Positions 45,897 through 57,523 are shown, numbered from the stretch's first letter. The stretch: DNA of 64,000 bases from Oncomelania hupensis (GCA_036898135.1 CM072516.1:58104176-58168175); one strand, 5' to 3'. The notes: generated by a model not told the origin, from the letters alone. Program-made: numbers and translations.

Positions 45897-47712
45897 TGTA
45901 ACGAAAGGGGTTATTTCAAGAATTGCGTGTATGCGTGCGTGAATGATTTGCGTGTTCGCCCGTCTCACACTTCCTAACTCTCAAAACTTCTTTTGCTGTC
46001 ACACCCCCTTCTATTACTAGAAAATAACAAGAATCAACAAAAGTTTACATAAGTACATATAACTCCATCAATAATATGAAAACGTTTAAGTAGTTTTGTA
46101 CTCACGTACTTTGAAGCGATAATCCGTGAAAACACACTTTCACAAAACCACAAATAAGTCCCATTCAGATAATCCAAATAACACCAGTCACCATAAACAC
46201 CAATATCGATCTGGTCACTGTCGACAGAGAGAGTTACCAAGAGTCTCATGGAGGACAGAATTCGCTGTCTGTCTTTTGTTTCCTTTTAATCCTCTGTCTC
46301 TGTCTATATCTATACACTATCTTCCTTCTCCTTATCCTTGGCCTTTCTATCTATCTATCCCTGGGGTTTCTCCCCTGTCTATCGTTGCTGTCGCTGCTGC
46401 TGTTGTGGCCGCTGCCGCCGTTGCTGCTGCTACTGCTGGGGTAGCGGTTGCTGCTGCTGCTGCTGATGATGATGATGTGGTAGCGGTTGCTACTGCTGCT
46501 GATGTGGTAGCGGTTACTACTAGTGTGGCAGTGGTTGCTGCTGCTGATGATGCAGCAGTGGTTGCTACTGATGATGATGCAGCAGTGGTTGCTACTGCCG
46601 CTGATGTAGCAGTGGTTGCTGCTGATGATGTAGCAGTGGTTGCTGCTGCTGATGATGTAGCAGTGGTTGCTTCTCTCGTCTTCTTCTTCGTCTTCTTCTT
46701 TGGCTTCTTCTCTGGCCCCTTCTCGATACTTCCACCCTTCTTCTTCACGACTTCTTCTTCTTCTTCTTCTTCTTCCTGTTCTCGTCTTCGTCTTCTGCTT
46801 CTTCTCCTTCTTTTCTTCTTCTTCTTCTTCTTCTTCTTCTTCTTCTTCTTCTTCTTCTCCTTCTTCTTCTTCTTCTTCTTCTTCTTCTTCTTCTTCTTCT
46901 TCTTCTTCTTCTTCTTCTTCTTCTTCTCTCCTTCTTTCTTCTTCCTTCTTCTCCTTCTCTTCTGTCTTCCTTCTTCTCCCTTCTTCTTTCTCTTTCGCCT
47001 CGAGGCCCCTCAGCCGGAGACTTCTGAAAACACACAAGTTTTCCCCACTAAATATCTTGATACATAGACTTCTCTGTATTACCACATATACCTTTCTCTC
47101 TCTCTGTGACAGGACCAGACCAGCAATACAATAATTCAAATCTCATATGTGTCGAACACAGTTCACACATACGCAAAAATTTGTAACTCTAATTATAACA
47201 CTAATTAGTACATCTTGACGCTGACTACTTTCATTCACACAAATAAATATAATACTATACATTGCAAGTTGAGGTTTCAACCTCAAATCAAATACTAATC
47301 CAATTTCAATTCGTTACTCAAAAATATACAACGATCCACCATCTCCATCACCCCCCTTATCCATCCTTCATACTAATATCAAAATTATCTATTATTAATT
47401 CTTATTCCACAATAAGTAGAATATAATCATGGTTAAATTATTATTATGTTCATAATACAATATTTCAATGATAAACAATATATACCTGCAGACGCAGCTG
47501 CTAGAAGTACAAACACAACCACTCCGTGGTACATACAAAAGAAGAATGCAAACATTTTTTTTGAATACATGTAATTGGTGAACCGTCACATGACTAGCTC
47601 AACCAATCAGAAATTATTAATCAATAAAAAAAATATTACAGTTTACATCTTCTCACAGGAAGATATTACAAACAGTCATCGGACCGAAATATTATAAACC
47701 CGGTCCGTGACA
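45897..47712 (-). repeat. 3' LTR
   Basis: It starts TGTAACGAAAGG and ends CCGTGACA. Inside are GCT/GAT/GTAGCAGTGGTT triplet repeats (46376-46675) and a long (TTC)n tract (about 46740-46930) that give large spurious ORFs on both strands. Confidence 0.95.
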
Positions 47713-47727
47713 ATACCCCCTTCCTGC
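47713..47727 (-). promoter_or_regulatory. Polypurine tract of the LTR element
   Basis: The minus strand reads GCAGGAAGGGGGTAT directly before the 3' LTR, the expected place for plus-strand DNA priming. Confidence 0.7.
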
Positions 47728-48039
47728 AAAAAGAAAACGCCCGAGTTTTCTGAATTTTATCAGAAAGAAAACATTACTACAATTATGTCCATCTAAACTG
47801 TACAAACAAGTGAAAAGAGATAACTGGTCATTAGCACTTATCTTAAACATAAACATATTGTATTAAGCAATCACCCAAAGCGCAATTGACATACAAAAGT
47901 ACAAGCATGTTACCTTGATACAGCAAAATCAAGAATCAATAAGGTACATACAGATCATTTTACAGTATTCCAATAAATTTCCAGTATTAAATACACAACA
48001 GCAGAAATGTACACAAAGCATGATCATTTATTACAGATT

Positions 48040-50019
48040 TTATGGAATACCCTGATGATAATGTCTGGTTTTGGCTACAACTGTTTTGAAGTATTCTTGA
48101 GCAAGTTTGCAAGATTCTAGGATCTTGTTTTTGACGAGTTTAAGCTGAATAGTGTCAGGGTAACGTGTTACCATATCAATGATGCTGAGTATGCATTTGT
48201 GACCTTCCTCAGACGGCGGAAAAATCGGTTCTACTAAATCAACTGTAACCCGTTTGAATGGTTCTGAGATAGTCGGCGTCTCTTCCAAAAGAACTGGTGG
48301 AATTTGACCTTGATCTTGGATGAGTGTGGTAGCACCCGAAAAAGGGTCGGACACACCTGGCAAATTCCCTAATATCAAATCGGCCACTGGTTGATCAATG
48401 ACACAACACAAAATAGTGCCAGAGAAAAATGGAGTGTCGACAGACACTTTGGCCAACGGAAATTCTTCAATGTTTCCACCGAATGACCAACATTTACACT
48501 CTTCGCCAGTGTACTGATCGTCCGAAACCAGTCTTTTGCGAACGCCACAAATGGTAGCACCCGTATCTCTGAGCACACTTGCTTTTAGGCCATTTACGGT
48601 ACCTGATACTAGCTTGAGATGACCACAGTTTTCATCACCAACTGGGCAAATGACTTCCGCGACTAAAGCTGACTGAGTGTTAACTGGAGTGTCATGGTAT
48701 TTCTGAGGACTACTTTCAGTATCTTGAGTCTCTGGGTATCCATTGCCACTAGCAGAAGGACACCATGCAGCTATGTGACCTGCACCCCCACAACAATAGC
48801 AAACTATGTCCTGTCTATTCTGTCTTCTGTTGAGAGGAGGACTACCTGCGAAACGAGAACCAGGTCTCGAATACGTATTGCCACGTCCACGAGGAGCCTG
48901 ATTGTTCTGAGCGCCATGTTGCGTATTCATGTTCTGATGTGCAAAGCCCCTATTCGGAATGGGACCTGCGGGTTGGTAGTTTCCACGCGGAGAGCCACGA
49001 AATCCCGATCCCCTGAAATTATTCCATCTTTGACCAGTCCCACGAAATTGATTCTGAGTGGGCACATTCTGAGAAATAGACGCGGATGCAAAAATCGAGT
49101 CATCTGACTTCCGTGCCAGTTTCTTTTCCGGATGAGCCATGCGAAATGCTTCAGCACTGTCTATCAAAGCCGCGAATTTTGTCAAATTCCTTTCTTTCAA
49201 AAACACGGCGAGATCTCTCGAAACAGAAGCAATAAACTGCTCACACAAAATCAGATTCCATAGTCCATCAAAAGTCTTTTCACAATCTGACAGTTGGATC
49301 CATCTTTCCAGCAAATGAGAAAAACGCTTTGAAAAAGTTACAAAACTTTCCCCCACTTCAGGCCTAACTGATCTGAATTTTTCTCTGAATCCATCTGCAG
49401 TGCACTAAAATTTCTTAAGAAGTTCTTGCTTAAGATCATCATATGAAACTGTACCGGTAGCAGACAAAGAATTATACACAGCTAAAGCCGGGCCTTGTAG
49501 CAATGCAGTTAAGTAAACCACCCATTTACTGCTATCGTAATTGAGAGCTTTTGCATACGCCTCAAACCGGTACAAAAAAGAATCAATGTCATCCCTATCT
49601 TCTTTGAAAACAGGTAGTTTGGGCAACTTTGGAAATGAAAGGTTAGAGCTCCGAGTCCTAGGGGTAGTGTTCTCGCTCTGCAATTCAGCCTGTTTTAACT
49701 GAAGTTCAATCTCTTTTTCCTTTAGCTTAAGGCTTTGTCTATCAAGTTCCATCTGATAATCCATTTTCAATTTCCTTTCCTCACGTTCTAATTTTTTTTC
49801 ATCCTGTTCTAACTGCAATCTTTTAACATCTTGTTCCTGTTTAACCTTCTCCCGTTCCAGTTCCTGTTTAACCTTTTCTTGCTCTCTTTCTTTGGCCCTA
49901 TCATGTCTCTGAAAGCACTGATCAATGTACTGTTGTAGCTTTTCGTCAGTAAAACCCAACTTCTGGGCTTGAGTCAAAAATGAATTAAACAGAGTATCAT
50001 ATTCCTCAACAGAAGCCAT
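48040..50019 (-). pseudogene. Gag-protease polyprotein with in-frame amber stop
   Basis: The frame opens with MASVEEYDTLFNSFL at 50019, followed by a long charged coiled coil (about residues 40-118) and a capsid-like region containing FPKLPKLPVFKE and a SCAN-like helix block. A single TAG at 49405-49407 interrupts it, after which the same frame continues to 48040. Downstream are an RG-rich linker, a CCHC zinc knuckle (C-x2-C-x4-H-x4-C, with GGAGH and AAWC) and a protease with a DTGAT active-site motif. It then jumps to an integrase-core beginning (VDLVEP, IIDMVTRYPDT) and ends. The loss of RT and RNase H between the protease and integrase pieces is a clean in-frame deletion. Confidence 0.88.
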
Positions 50020-50567
50020 GATCAGTTGAATTCAAAAGAAAATAAATTACTAAAAGTAAGAAAATGCAAGTGACAAGTCCACGACTAACTTTAGGTTTGA
50101 TACAAGTTTAACAATTTTTTTTAAAGTTTCACAAGGCCAGAAATATTACAAAAATCAAAAACGAATTCAAGTTTGACAAAAGAAAATTATTCAAAATCGA
50201 AGCAAGCGAAGTTTGTCAGATGAAAAGTATTTCGAAATCAATGCAAGTTCAAGTTTGACAAAAATAAAATTATTTCAACATCCAAGCAAGTTTAAGTTAA
50301 TACAAGGAAATTATTTCGAAATGAAAACAAATCAAAACAGCATAACATAAAAACAAATAGAACCAATGTTTAGATTATATTCAGTCTAAGCACAAGCAAG
50401 CATCAGAAAATCATACTATACTAAATAAACAAACAACGACAACAACATCACAACACAACAAAGAGAGAACTAAAATTCTAAACTAATATCGGTACAATAG
50501 AATACAAGAAATCAAAAGAAAAAAACAACTAAGTTCCACTTCGGCTAGAAACACCGGAAGTTCCGTT

Positions 50568-52239
50568 CCTATCCTATCCTGTCCCATAACCCGAAGGTCG
50601 TAGGGGCACCACAGATGATCGTTTAACCAGCATACTCCATCTTTCTCTGTCCTCAGCAGCCCTCATGGCTTCGCTCAGTGTCAAACCAGTCCATTCTCGA
50701 ATGTTGTCCTCCCACCTCTTTTTCGGTCTCCCCCTTCTTCTACCTCCTTGCACTGTGCCTTGCAGAATGGTCTTTGCAAGGCCTGATGATCTGGTGACGT
50801 GGCCATACCATCGGAGTTTCCGTTTCTTAACCACTGTGAGCAGGTCATCGTGTTGTCCAATGGCTTGTGTGATGGTCTGTCGGACTTCGTCGTTGGTGAT
50901 GTGTTGGGTATAGGAAATGCACAGAAGTCTTCTGTAGCACCTCATCTCCATGCTTTGTATTCTTCGTTGGAGATCTGCTGTGAGGGTCCATGCTTCGCAA
51001 GCATATAGGAAGATGGAGATGACCAGAGAGCGCAGCAGTCTTACTTTGGAATGTAGACTGATGGTTCTGTCTTTCCAAATGGGCTTCAACCTTGTCAGGG
51101 CAGCAGTTGTTTGTGCGATCCTGGAGAGGACTTCCTGTCGAGACCCATTGTCTGACACAATGGCTCCTAAATATTTGAAGCTGTGCACTGTGTTGAGGGA
51201 TTGGCCTTGTACTTTGATGTCCGTGTTGATGCCATTGGTGTTGTTGGTCATCATTTTGGTCTTCTCTGCACTTATTTCCATTCCATAAGCTCTGGAGGTG
51301 GTGTCAAGCCTCTGTACAAGCTGTTCAAGTTCTTGTTCCTCTCCAGCCAATCCATCAATATCATCCGCAAAACGAAGATTGGAGATTGCTCTGCCCCCTA
51401 TGCTGACTGTGCCTTCGTGATCTGCAAGAGCATCTGACATGATGCGCTCTAGGAAGATGTTGAAGAGTGTTGGAGAGAGTAGGCATCCTTGACGCACACC
51501 GATTGTTGTTCTGAACCAGTTCCCGATGACGCTGTTATGGAGGACTGCACTGGTAGCCTTGTCATACAGGCTTTTGATGACTTCTATAATTTTAGGGCTG
51601 ATGTTGTACACTTTCATGGTTGCCCATAGAGCTGCATGCCAGACTCGGTCAAATGCCTTCTTGAAGTCTATGAACACATGATATAGATGTTGTTGGTGCT
51701 GTAGGTATTTCTCACAGATTATTCTGAGGTTGAAAATCTGTTCAGTGGTACTTCGCCCTGCCATGAATCCTGCTTGTTCTTCAGCTATGATTTGTTCAGC
51801 TTGTGGTTTCAACCTGTTGAGGATTATTTTCAGGAGGACTTTGCTGGGATGGCTGATGAGGCTGATGGTGCGGTAATTTTCACACTCCTGAAGGTTACCT
51901 TTTTTGGGAAGAGTGATGACAAGCGACTGGGTCCATGGTGTAGGCCATTCCCCACTCTGCCAGATCTTGTTACAGATAATGGTGAGAGCATCAGTCATCG
52001 CTTCTCCTCCTGCTTGTAGCAGTTCCGCTGGTATGTTGTCCACTCCCGCTGACTTCCCTTTCTTCAGCGATTGCACTGCTGCCTCAACTTCTTCCCGGAG
52101 AATTGGGAGGATTTCTTCTTCTTCTTTGCTCTCGGGACATGCTAGAACTGATGGGTCTCCATTTGGTGTATGGTTGTAAAGGTCAGAGCAGTACTCTGTC
52201 CATCTGTCCAAGACTTCTTGTTCTTCTGTAAGGCATTCT
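50568..52239 (-). mobile_element. RTE-like LINE, 5'-truncated recent insertion (copy e)
   Basis: GGAAGTTCCGTT is duplicated at 50556-50567 and 52240-52251, a 12-bp target duplication. The 3' end is a short (TATCC)n repeat instead of poly(A), as in RTE-type LINEs. It interrupts the LTR element's 5' leader, so it is younger than that element. The RT frame is intact. Confidence 0.95.
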
Positions 52240-52307
52240 GGAAGTTCCGTTAAAATGCCAAAAATAAATCCTAAACACCTACAACAACTAAAATAGGGAT
52301 GTGCCAA
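50574..52307 (-). CDS. LINE reverse transcriptase, C-terminal part, open frame
   Basis: The frame runs 577 codons. The first 20 or so lie in host sequence beyond the LINE edge, so the true product is only the part from 52239. RT blocks in order: KGKSAGVDNIPAELLQ, NYRTISLISHPSKVLL, AEEQAGFMAGRSTTEQ, VFIDFKKAFDRVW, VRQGCLLSPTLFNIFL, the catalytic FADDIDG (FADD in place of YADD), YLGAIVSDNGS, then a C-terminal [15 protein letters not shown] and GGRRRGRPKKRWED tail. The endonuclease domain is lost by 5' truncation, so it cannot mobilise itself. The family looks RTE-like; the clade is not certain. Confidence 0.9.
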   Translation of the reverse strand: MAHPYFSCCRCLGFIFGILTELPECLTEEQEVLDRWTEYCSDLYNHTPNGDPSVLACPESKEEEEILPILREEVEAAVQSLKKGKSAGVDNIPAELLQAGGEAMTDALTIICNKIWQSGEWPTPWTQSLVITLPKKGNLQECENYRTISLISHPSKVLLKIILNRLKPQAEQIIAEEQAGFMAGRSTTEQIFNLRIICEKYLQHQQHLYHVFIDFKKAFDRVWHAALWATMKVYNISPKIIEVIKSLYDKATSAVLHNSVIGNWFRTTIGVRQGCLLSPTLFNIFLERIMSDALADHEGTVSIGGRAISNLRFADDIDGLAGEEQELEQLVQRLDTTSRAYGMEISAEKTKMMTNNTNGINTDIKVQGQSLNTVHSFKYLGAIVSDNGSRQEVLSRIAQTTAALTRLKPIWKDRTISLHSKVRLLRSLVISIFLYACEAWTLTADLQRRIQSMEMRCYRRLLCISYTQHITNDEVRQTITQAIGQHDDLLTVVKKRKLRWYGHVTRSSGLAKTILQGTVQGGRRRGRPKKRWEDNIREWTGLTLSEAMRAAEDRERWSMLVKRSSVVPLRPSGYGTG

Positions 52308-52724
52308 CTATAACTATACAAGACAGGATCCTAATAAGTATATAAAGAAAAACAAAACAGTACTGAATAGCTGAACTAGAATTAGCAATATATATATACA
52401 ACAGGAAGAAAAATGAATCTAAGCCCTTTCTGATCCCAGAACTATACAAAGAATCAGACCCGTAAGGAAAGAATCGGAGACGGGGTATAATCTATACAAA
52501 CACTAGCATCCTACCCAAAAAGAAATGAAAACAACAATTTAACAAGTCAGTTACACAGTACACACTTACTCCTAGCACACCAAAGTTAGTGTCCCAAAAT
52601 TTATACAAAACCCTTCTACTGTTCAACTTATACTTATTCAATTAACTCCCACAATATAAACTCCCACTAAGATAATTAAATAATCTAACTCCCACTAACT
52701 AACTACGGGTTTCAGGGTCATCAC

Positions 52725-54544
52725 TGTAACGAAAGGGGTTATTTCAAGAATTGCGTGTATGCGTGCGTGAATGATTTGCGTGTTCGCCCGTCTCACACTT
52801 CCTAACTCTCAAAACTTCTTTTGCTGTCACACCCCCTTCTATTACTAGAAAATAACAAGAATCAACAAAAGTTTACATAAGTACATATAACTCCATCAAT
52901 AATATGAAAACGTTTAAGTAGTTTTGTACTCACGTACTTTGAAGCGATAATCCGTGAAAACACACTTTCACAAAACCACAAATAAGTCCCATTCAGATAA
53001 TCCAAATAACACCAGTCACCATAAACACCAATATCGATCTGGTCACTGTCGACAGAGAGAGTTACCAAGAGTCTCATGGAGGACAGAATTCGCTGTCTGT
53101 CTTTTGTTTCCTTTTAATCCTCTGTCTCTGTCTATATCTATACACTATCTTCCTTCTCCTTATCCTTGGCCTTTCTATCTATCTATCCCTGGGGTTTCTC
53201 CCCTGTCTATCGTTGCTGTCGCTGCTGCTGTTGTGGCCGCTGCTGCCGTTGCTGCTGCTACTGCTGGGGTAGCGGTTGCTGCTGCTGCTGCTGATGATGA
53301 TGATGTGGTAGCGGTTGCTACTGCTGCTGATGTGGTAGCGGTTACTACTAGTGTGGCAGTGGTTGCTGCTGATGATGATGCAGCAGTGGTTGCTACTGAT
53401 GATGATGCAGCAGTGGTTGCTACTGCCGCTGATGTAGCAGTGGTTGCTGCTGATGATGTAGCAGTGGTTGCTGCTGCTGATGATGTAGCAGTGGTTGCTT
53501 CTCTCGTCTTCTTCTTCGTCTTCTTCTTTGGCTTCTTCTCTGGCCCCTTCTCGATACTTCCACCCTTCTTCTTCACGACTTCTTCTTCTTCTTCTCGTCT
53601 TCGTCTCCTTCTTCTTCTTCTTCTCCTTCTCTCCTTCTTCTTCTTCTTCCTCTTCTCGTCTTCGTCTTCTGCTTCTTCTCCTTCTTTTCTTCTTCTTCTT
53701 CTTCTTCTTCTTCTTCTTCTTCTTCTTCTTCTTCTTCTTCTTCTTCTTCTTCTTCTTCTTCTTCTTCTTTCTTCTTCCTTCTTCTCCTTCTCTTCTGTCT
53801 TCCTTCTTCTCCCTTCTTCTTTCTCTTTCGCCTCGAGGCCCCTCAGCCGGAGACTTCTGAAAACACACAAGTTTTCCCCACTAAATATCTTGATACATAG
53901 ACTTCTCTGTATTACCACATATACCTTTCTCTCTCTCTGTGACAGGACCAGACCAGCAATACAATAATTCAAATCTCATATGTGTCGAACACAGTTCACA
54001 CATACGCAAAAATTTGTAACTCTAATTATAACACTAATTAGTACATCTTGACGCTGACTACTTTCATTCACACAAATAAATATAATACTATACATTGCAA
54101 GTTGAGGTTTCAACCTCAAATCAAATACTAATCCAATTTCAATTCGTTACTCAAAAATATACAACGATCCACCATCTCCATCACCCCCCTTATCCATCCT
54201 TCATACTAATATCAAAATTATCTATTATTAATTCTTATTCCACAATAAGTAGAATATAATCATGGTTAAATTATTATTATGTTCATAATACAATATTTCA
54301 ATGATAAACAATATATACCTGCAGACGCAGCTGCTAGAAGTACAAACACAACCACTCCGTGGTACATACAAAAGAAGAATGCAAACATTTTTTTTGAATA
54401 CATGTAATTGGTTAACCGTCACATGACTAGCTCAACCAATCAGAAATTAGTAATCAATAAAAAAATATTACAGTTTACATCTTCTCACAGGAAGATATTA
54501 CAAACAGTCATCGGACCGAAATATTATAAACCCGGTCCGTGACA
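52725..54544 (-). repeat. 5' LTR
   Basis: It is nearly identical to the LTR at 45897. The visible differences are isolated substitutions (for example GGTTAACC against GGTGAACC near 54410) and a rearranged TTC-rich tract at 53580-53770. Confidence 0.95.
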
Positions 54545-54549
54545 CTCTG

Positions 54550-55940
54550 TGTGTGTCCACTTCAATGTAGTTGATCTAGATTCACTTTGTCCTTTTTTCG
54601 CGAACAGTCCAGAAAGCCATGACTTTGGGCCATATGAACTCTTCTGAAACCCAACTTCCGTTTTCAATTTAATCGGCGATTTTGCGTCGTTTCCCCTTAA
54701 TTCAATCATTTAATGATCAGCTTTTGAGCTTGTAAAGCGCTGCATAAGAACAATAAATAATAGTCCACTAGTGCATTTTCACATGATACGTTATTCGAAT
54801 CTTGGCATGGGATATGTAAAATTGTAACATCGAGATCTGGCAACATTCACGCGCGAGCGAGAGAAATATTGGCCGATCGAGATGTGACTTTTTTTTTTCA
54901 TATTCCACGTCTAAGATGCGAATAACATTTATTTATTGATTTTTCAATTGGATAAAAAGAGGAATGAAAATTAGACTAGAGGAGAAAGATGTGTGTGAAC
55001 GACCGCTTTACTCTTTGCTTTCCAATAATGTCACCCGAATGCGCAACCCAAAATAGTCCAAAAATCAGATTTCCTTCACATTTATTCAGCACGCACACAC
55101 ACACACATAAACGCACCCCCGCACCACCACGCACCCGAGCACCCACCCGCCCAATCACACACATACACACAGCCAAGAAAAATAAACACCAGAAAGTTAC
55201 ACGTGACAGGTTCCTTCACCAATGAAAAATAACGCCAGTTTCAGTCATTGATTTATCTCCGCTTCTTTCAAAATAGTCAACTCTAGCTTAGGCAACCAAT
55301 GAAAAATAACGCCAGTTTAATTCATTGATTTGTCTCCGCTTCCTTCAAAATAGTAAACTCTAGCTTAGGCAACCAATGAAAAACAATGCCAGTTTCATTT
55401 GCTGATTTAGTCGGTCCCTTTTAGTTTTACTTTTTTGACTCCTCATTTCCTTGACATCATTGTTGATGTAGTATTTGTGACGGTTTGGGAATAAAATCTA
55501 GCTGTTTTAACTCGCCTTATAAAATACAAGAAGACTGGTTTTTTCGGTCTTTGCAAAAAAGGCATAGGAGACTGCGGTTCGTAAATGGGTTAAAGTAGGT
55601 CCTGTATATTCTTACGACTTAAATAATTCACATCTGGCTAGAAACATCGCTATCTGTGATTGGTCAGTTACCATGCAATATCAGTTTTAGTCACACTCTA
55701 CCTGGCCAATGAAATATAAGACACTGGTGGAAATCGATACATATAATAGAATTATGTAGTTTGTTGTACTCAATCAATCAATTGTACTCTCACTTTTTCA
55801 TTCCGTCTTGATCAAGGCAGAATTGTCCGACTTCCGGTCATATGCACTCTCCTTCAGGACGCCACTTCCTCTTAAGTTTATGGCAACGTATTCGTTTCCC
55901 TCTCTTTTTACATATTGAAGTTGAATTAAGAGACGGAAAG
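54550..55940. other. No gene recognised
   Basis: Short minus-strand ORFs at 54524-54709 and 55798-55989 have no recognisable domain. A 77-bp tandem repeat and a CA tract are listed separately or are minor. Confidence 0.5.
55219..55411. repeat. 77-bp tandem repeat, about 2.5 copies
   Basis: CCAATGAAAAATAACGCCAG recurs at 55219, 55296 and, with changes, 55373. Units differ by a few substitutions. Confidence 0.93.
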
Positions 55941-56305
55941 GGGTGGCCTCGTGGCGCAGTGGATAAGTCGCCGGTTTCGATTCCCGCAAAGGGCGAACGT
56001 ATGTGACTTAGGTACGAGACTATTGAGGTCACCGAGGGTTTTCTCCGGGCACTCCGGTTTCCTCCCTCCCTTCAATAATGGTACAGAATGCAGTCAATAT
56101 AAAAATATCAAAAATAAAAATTCGATTTTCTTCCGTCTTCTAATAGCGATCTCTTCTAATAGCGATCTCCCTGCCTTTACACCACCTGTTTGAGTGATGT
56201 ATGTGTATTTGGTGTGTGTGAGGGTAAAATGAGACAGGTGAGCGTGTATGTTGGTATAGATCGCCGCGCTTTGAGCCTTGGGGAAAGGCGCGTGCATAGC
56301 ATCCT

Positions 56306-56371
<66 letters not shown>

Positions 56372-56372
56372 G
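55941..56372 (+). mobile_element. tRNA-derived SINE with central domain and (ATT)n tail
   Basis: The head has a pol III A box (TGGCGCAGTGG) and B box (GGTTTCGATTCC), with part of the tRNA between them deleted. A central block TTTTCTCCGGGCACTCCGG (about 56039) resembles conserved SINE core domains of marine invertebrates. The 3' part (CTTTGAGCCTTGGGGAAAGG) is LINE-like and ends in (ATT)n. Confidence 0.8.
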
Positions 56373-56695
56373 AGAGAGAGAGAGAGAGAGAGAGAGGAGT
56401 GGAGATGAGGGGGGTGTCAAAAACCTTAAGTCAAATAATTAGAGCATCAGAGCCAGTTAAGATAATTCCATGGTCAACTGGAAACTTCCAGGTCCCTGTA
56501 AATATGACCGTGTTTATACATAGTACATGTATTAGCATTGTGCAGAGGACACAAAGCAATTTCGGTAAGTTTACAAGTGGACTGACGTTTGAGAGCTGAA
56601 ACACCAATCACGTGGCCACTCCCGAAAAATGGCGGTTAAAATGGAGGAGACTATTGTAAGGATAGAGAGATTTTGAAACTTTCGCGGATTCAAAT

Positions 56696-56696
<1 letters not shown>

Positions 56697-56768
<72 letters not shown>

Positions 56769-56848
56769 GCGTAATTCATTAAACAATCGGAAATACACAA
56801 TGCACTTGACACAAACACACACGAACACACACCCACACACACCCGCGC

Positions 56849-56883
<35 letters not shown>
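56697..56883. repeat. (AAT)n and (CA)n microsatellites
   Basis: An AAT tract is at 56697-56765 and a CA-rich tract at 56812-56883. Neither is coding. Confidence 0.95.
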
Positions 56884-56886
<3 letters not shown>

Positions 56887-57000
56887 TTGTATTCATGTTC
56901 AAATGGGGTCCTTTGACCTACTTCGCGCCTCTTAGGCGGCGAATTAGGTCAACTTTCTTCAAAAAACGGCTACTTTTAGCAATTTTCCTCGACAGTAGTG

Positions 57001-57170
57001 CCTCGACGATTAGGGTAAGGCAGTACCTCGACGATTAGGGTAAGGCAGTGCCTCGAAAAGGGTTAGGGTCAGGGCTAGTTGCAGCGCTGCAACTAGCCCT
57101 GACCCTAACCCTTTTCGAGGCACTGCCTTACCCTAATCGTCGAGGCAGTGCCTTACCCTAATCGTCGAGG
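57001..57170. repeat. 170-bp spacerless palindrome with TTAGGG-like motifs
   Basis: The 85-bp arms meet at 57085/57086 (GTTGCAGC|GCTGCAAC). Only one mismatch is seen (GTACCTC against GTGCCTC complement). Each arm holds GATTAGGGTAAGG twice and GGGTTAGGGTCAGGG once. Confidence 0.95.
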
Positions 57171-57224
57171 CACTGCCTTACCCTAATCGTCGAGGAAAGT
57201 TCCTTATCCTACCCGTCTGGAAGA

Positions 57225-57306
57225 TGCACTACAACTACACCAGGTCAAGTGTACTTGTAGTGCATGTGCACTACAACTACACTTGACCTGGTGTAGTTGT
57301 AGTGCA
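57225..57306. repeat. 82-bp palindrome built on TGCACTACAACTAC
   Basis: The 40-bp arms 57225-57264 and 57267-57306 are complementary except for one base, with a TG centre. Further TGCACTACAACT copies continue to about 57410. Confidence 0.93.
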
Positions 57307-57523
57307 CATGCACTACAACTACACTTGGCCAAGTGTACTTTAAGTGCACATGCACTACAACTGCACTTGCATGCACTACAACTGCACTTGCATGCACTTA
57401 AAGAGCACTTGCGCGCACTTTGAAAAAGTGGGGCCCTGGAAAAAAGTGGGGTCCGAGCAAAAGACCCCATTTATGATTAAAAAAACAAAGTCGAGTTCCC
57501 ACTTTGACATAAATACACGTTCA

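Larger units (their letters stand above)
45897..54544 (-). mobile_element. LTR retrotransposon (Ty3/gypsy-like), RT-less, with nested LINE
   Basis: Two direct LTRs of about 1.82 kb begin TGTAACG and end GTGACA. The CTCTG duplication lies directly outside (45892-45896 and 54545-54549), the 5-bp size of Ty3/gypsy integrases. The internal region on the minus strand holds gag, zinc knuckle, aspartic protease and a short integrase start. Reverse transcriptase, RNase H and most of the integrase are absent, so the element would need enzymes in trans. A LINE sits in its 5' leader. The near-identity of the LTRs points to a young insertion. Confidence 0.93.

Noticed and set aside
46034..46249. Identical 71-codon ORFs at 46034-46249 and 52862-53077 (minus)
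   Set aside because: They are identical only because they lie in the two LTRs. No domain is seen, and the position is LTR regulatory sequence.
46126..47139. Long alanine/valine/aspartate-, serine-, glutamate- and arginine-rich ORFs on both strands in the LTR
   Set aside because: They are triplet microsatellites (GCT, GAT, TTC) read in all frames. The same ORFs recur in the other LTR (52954-53972) and have no domain.
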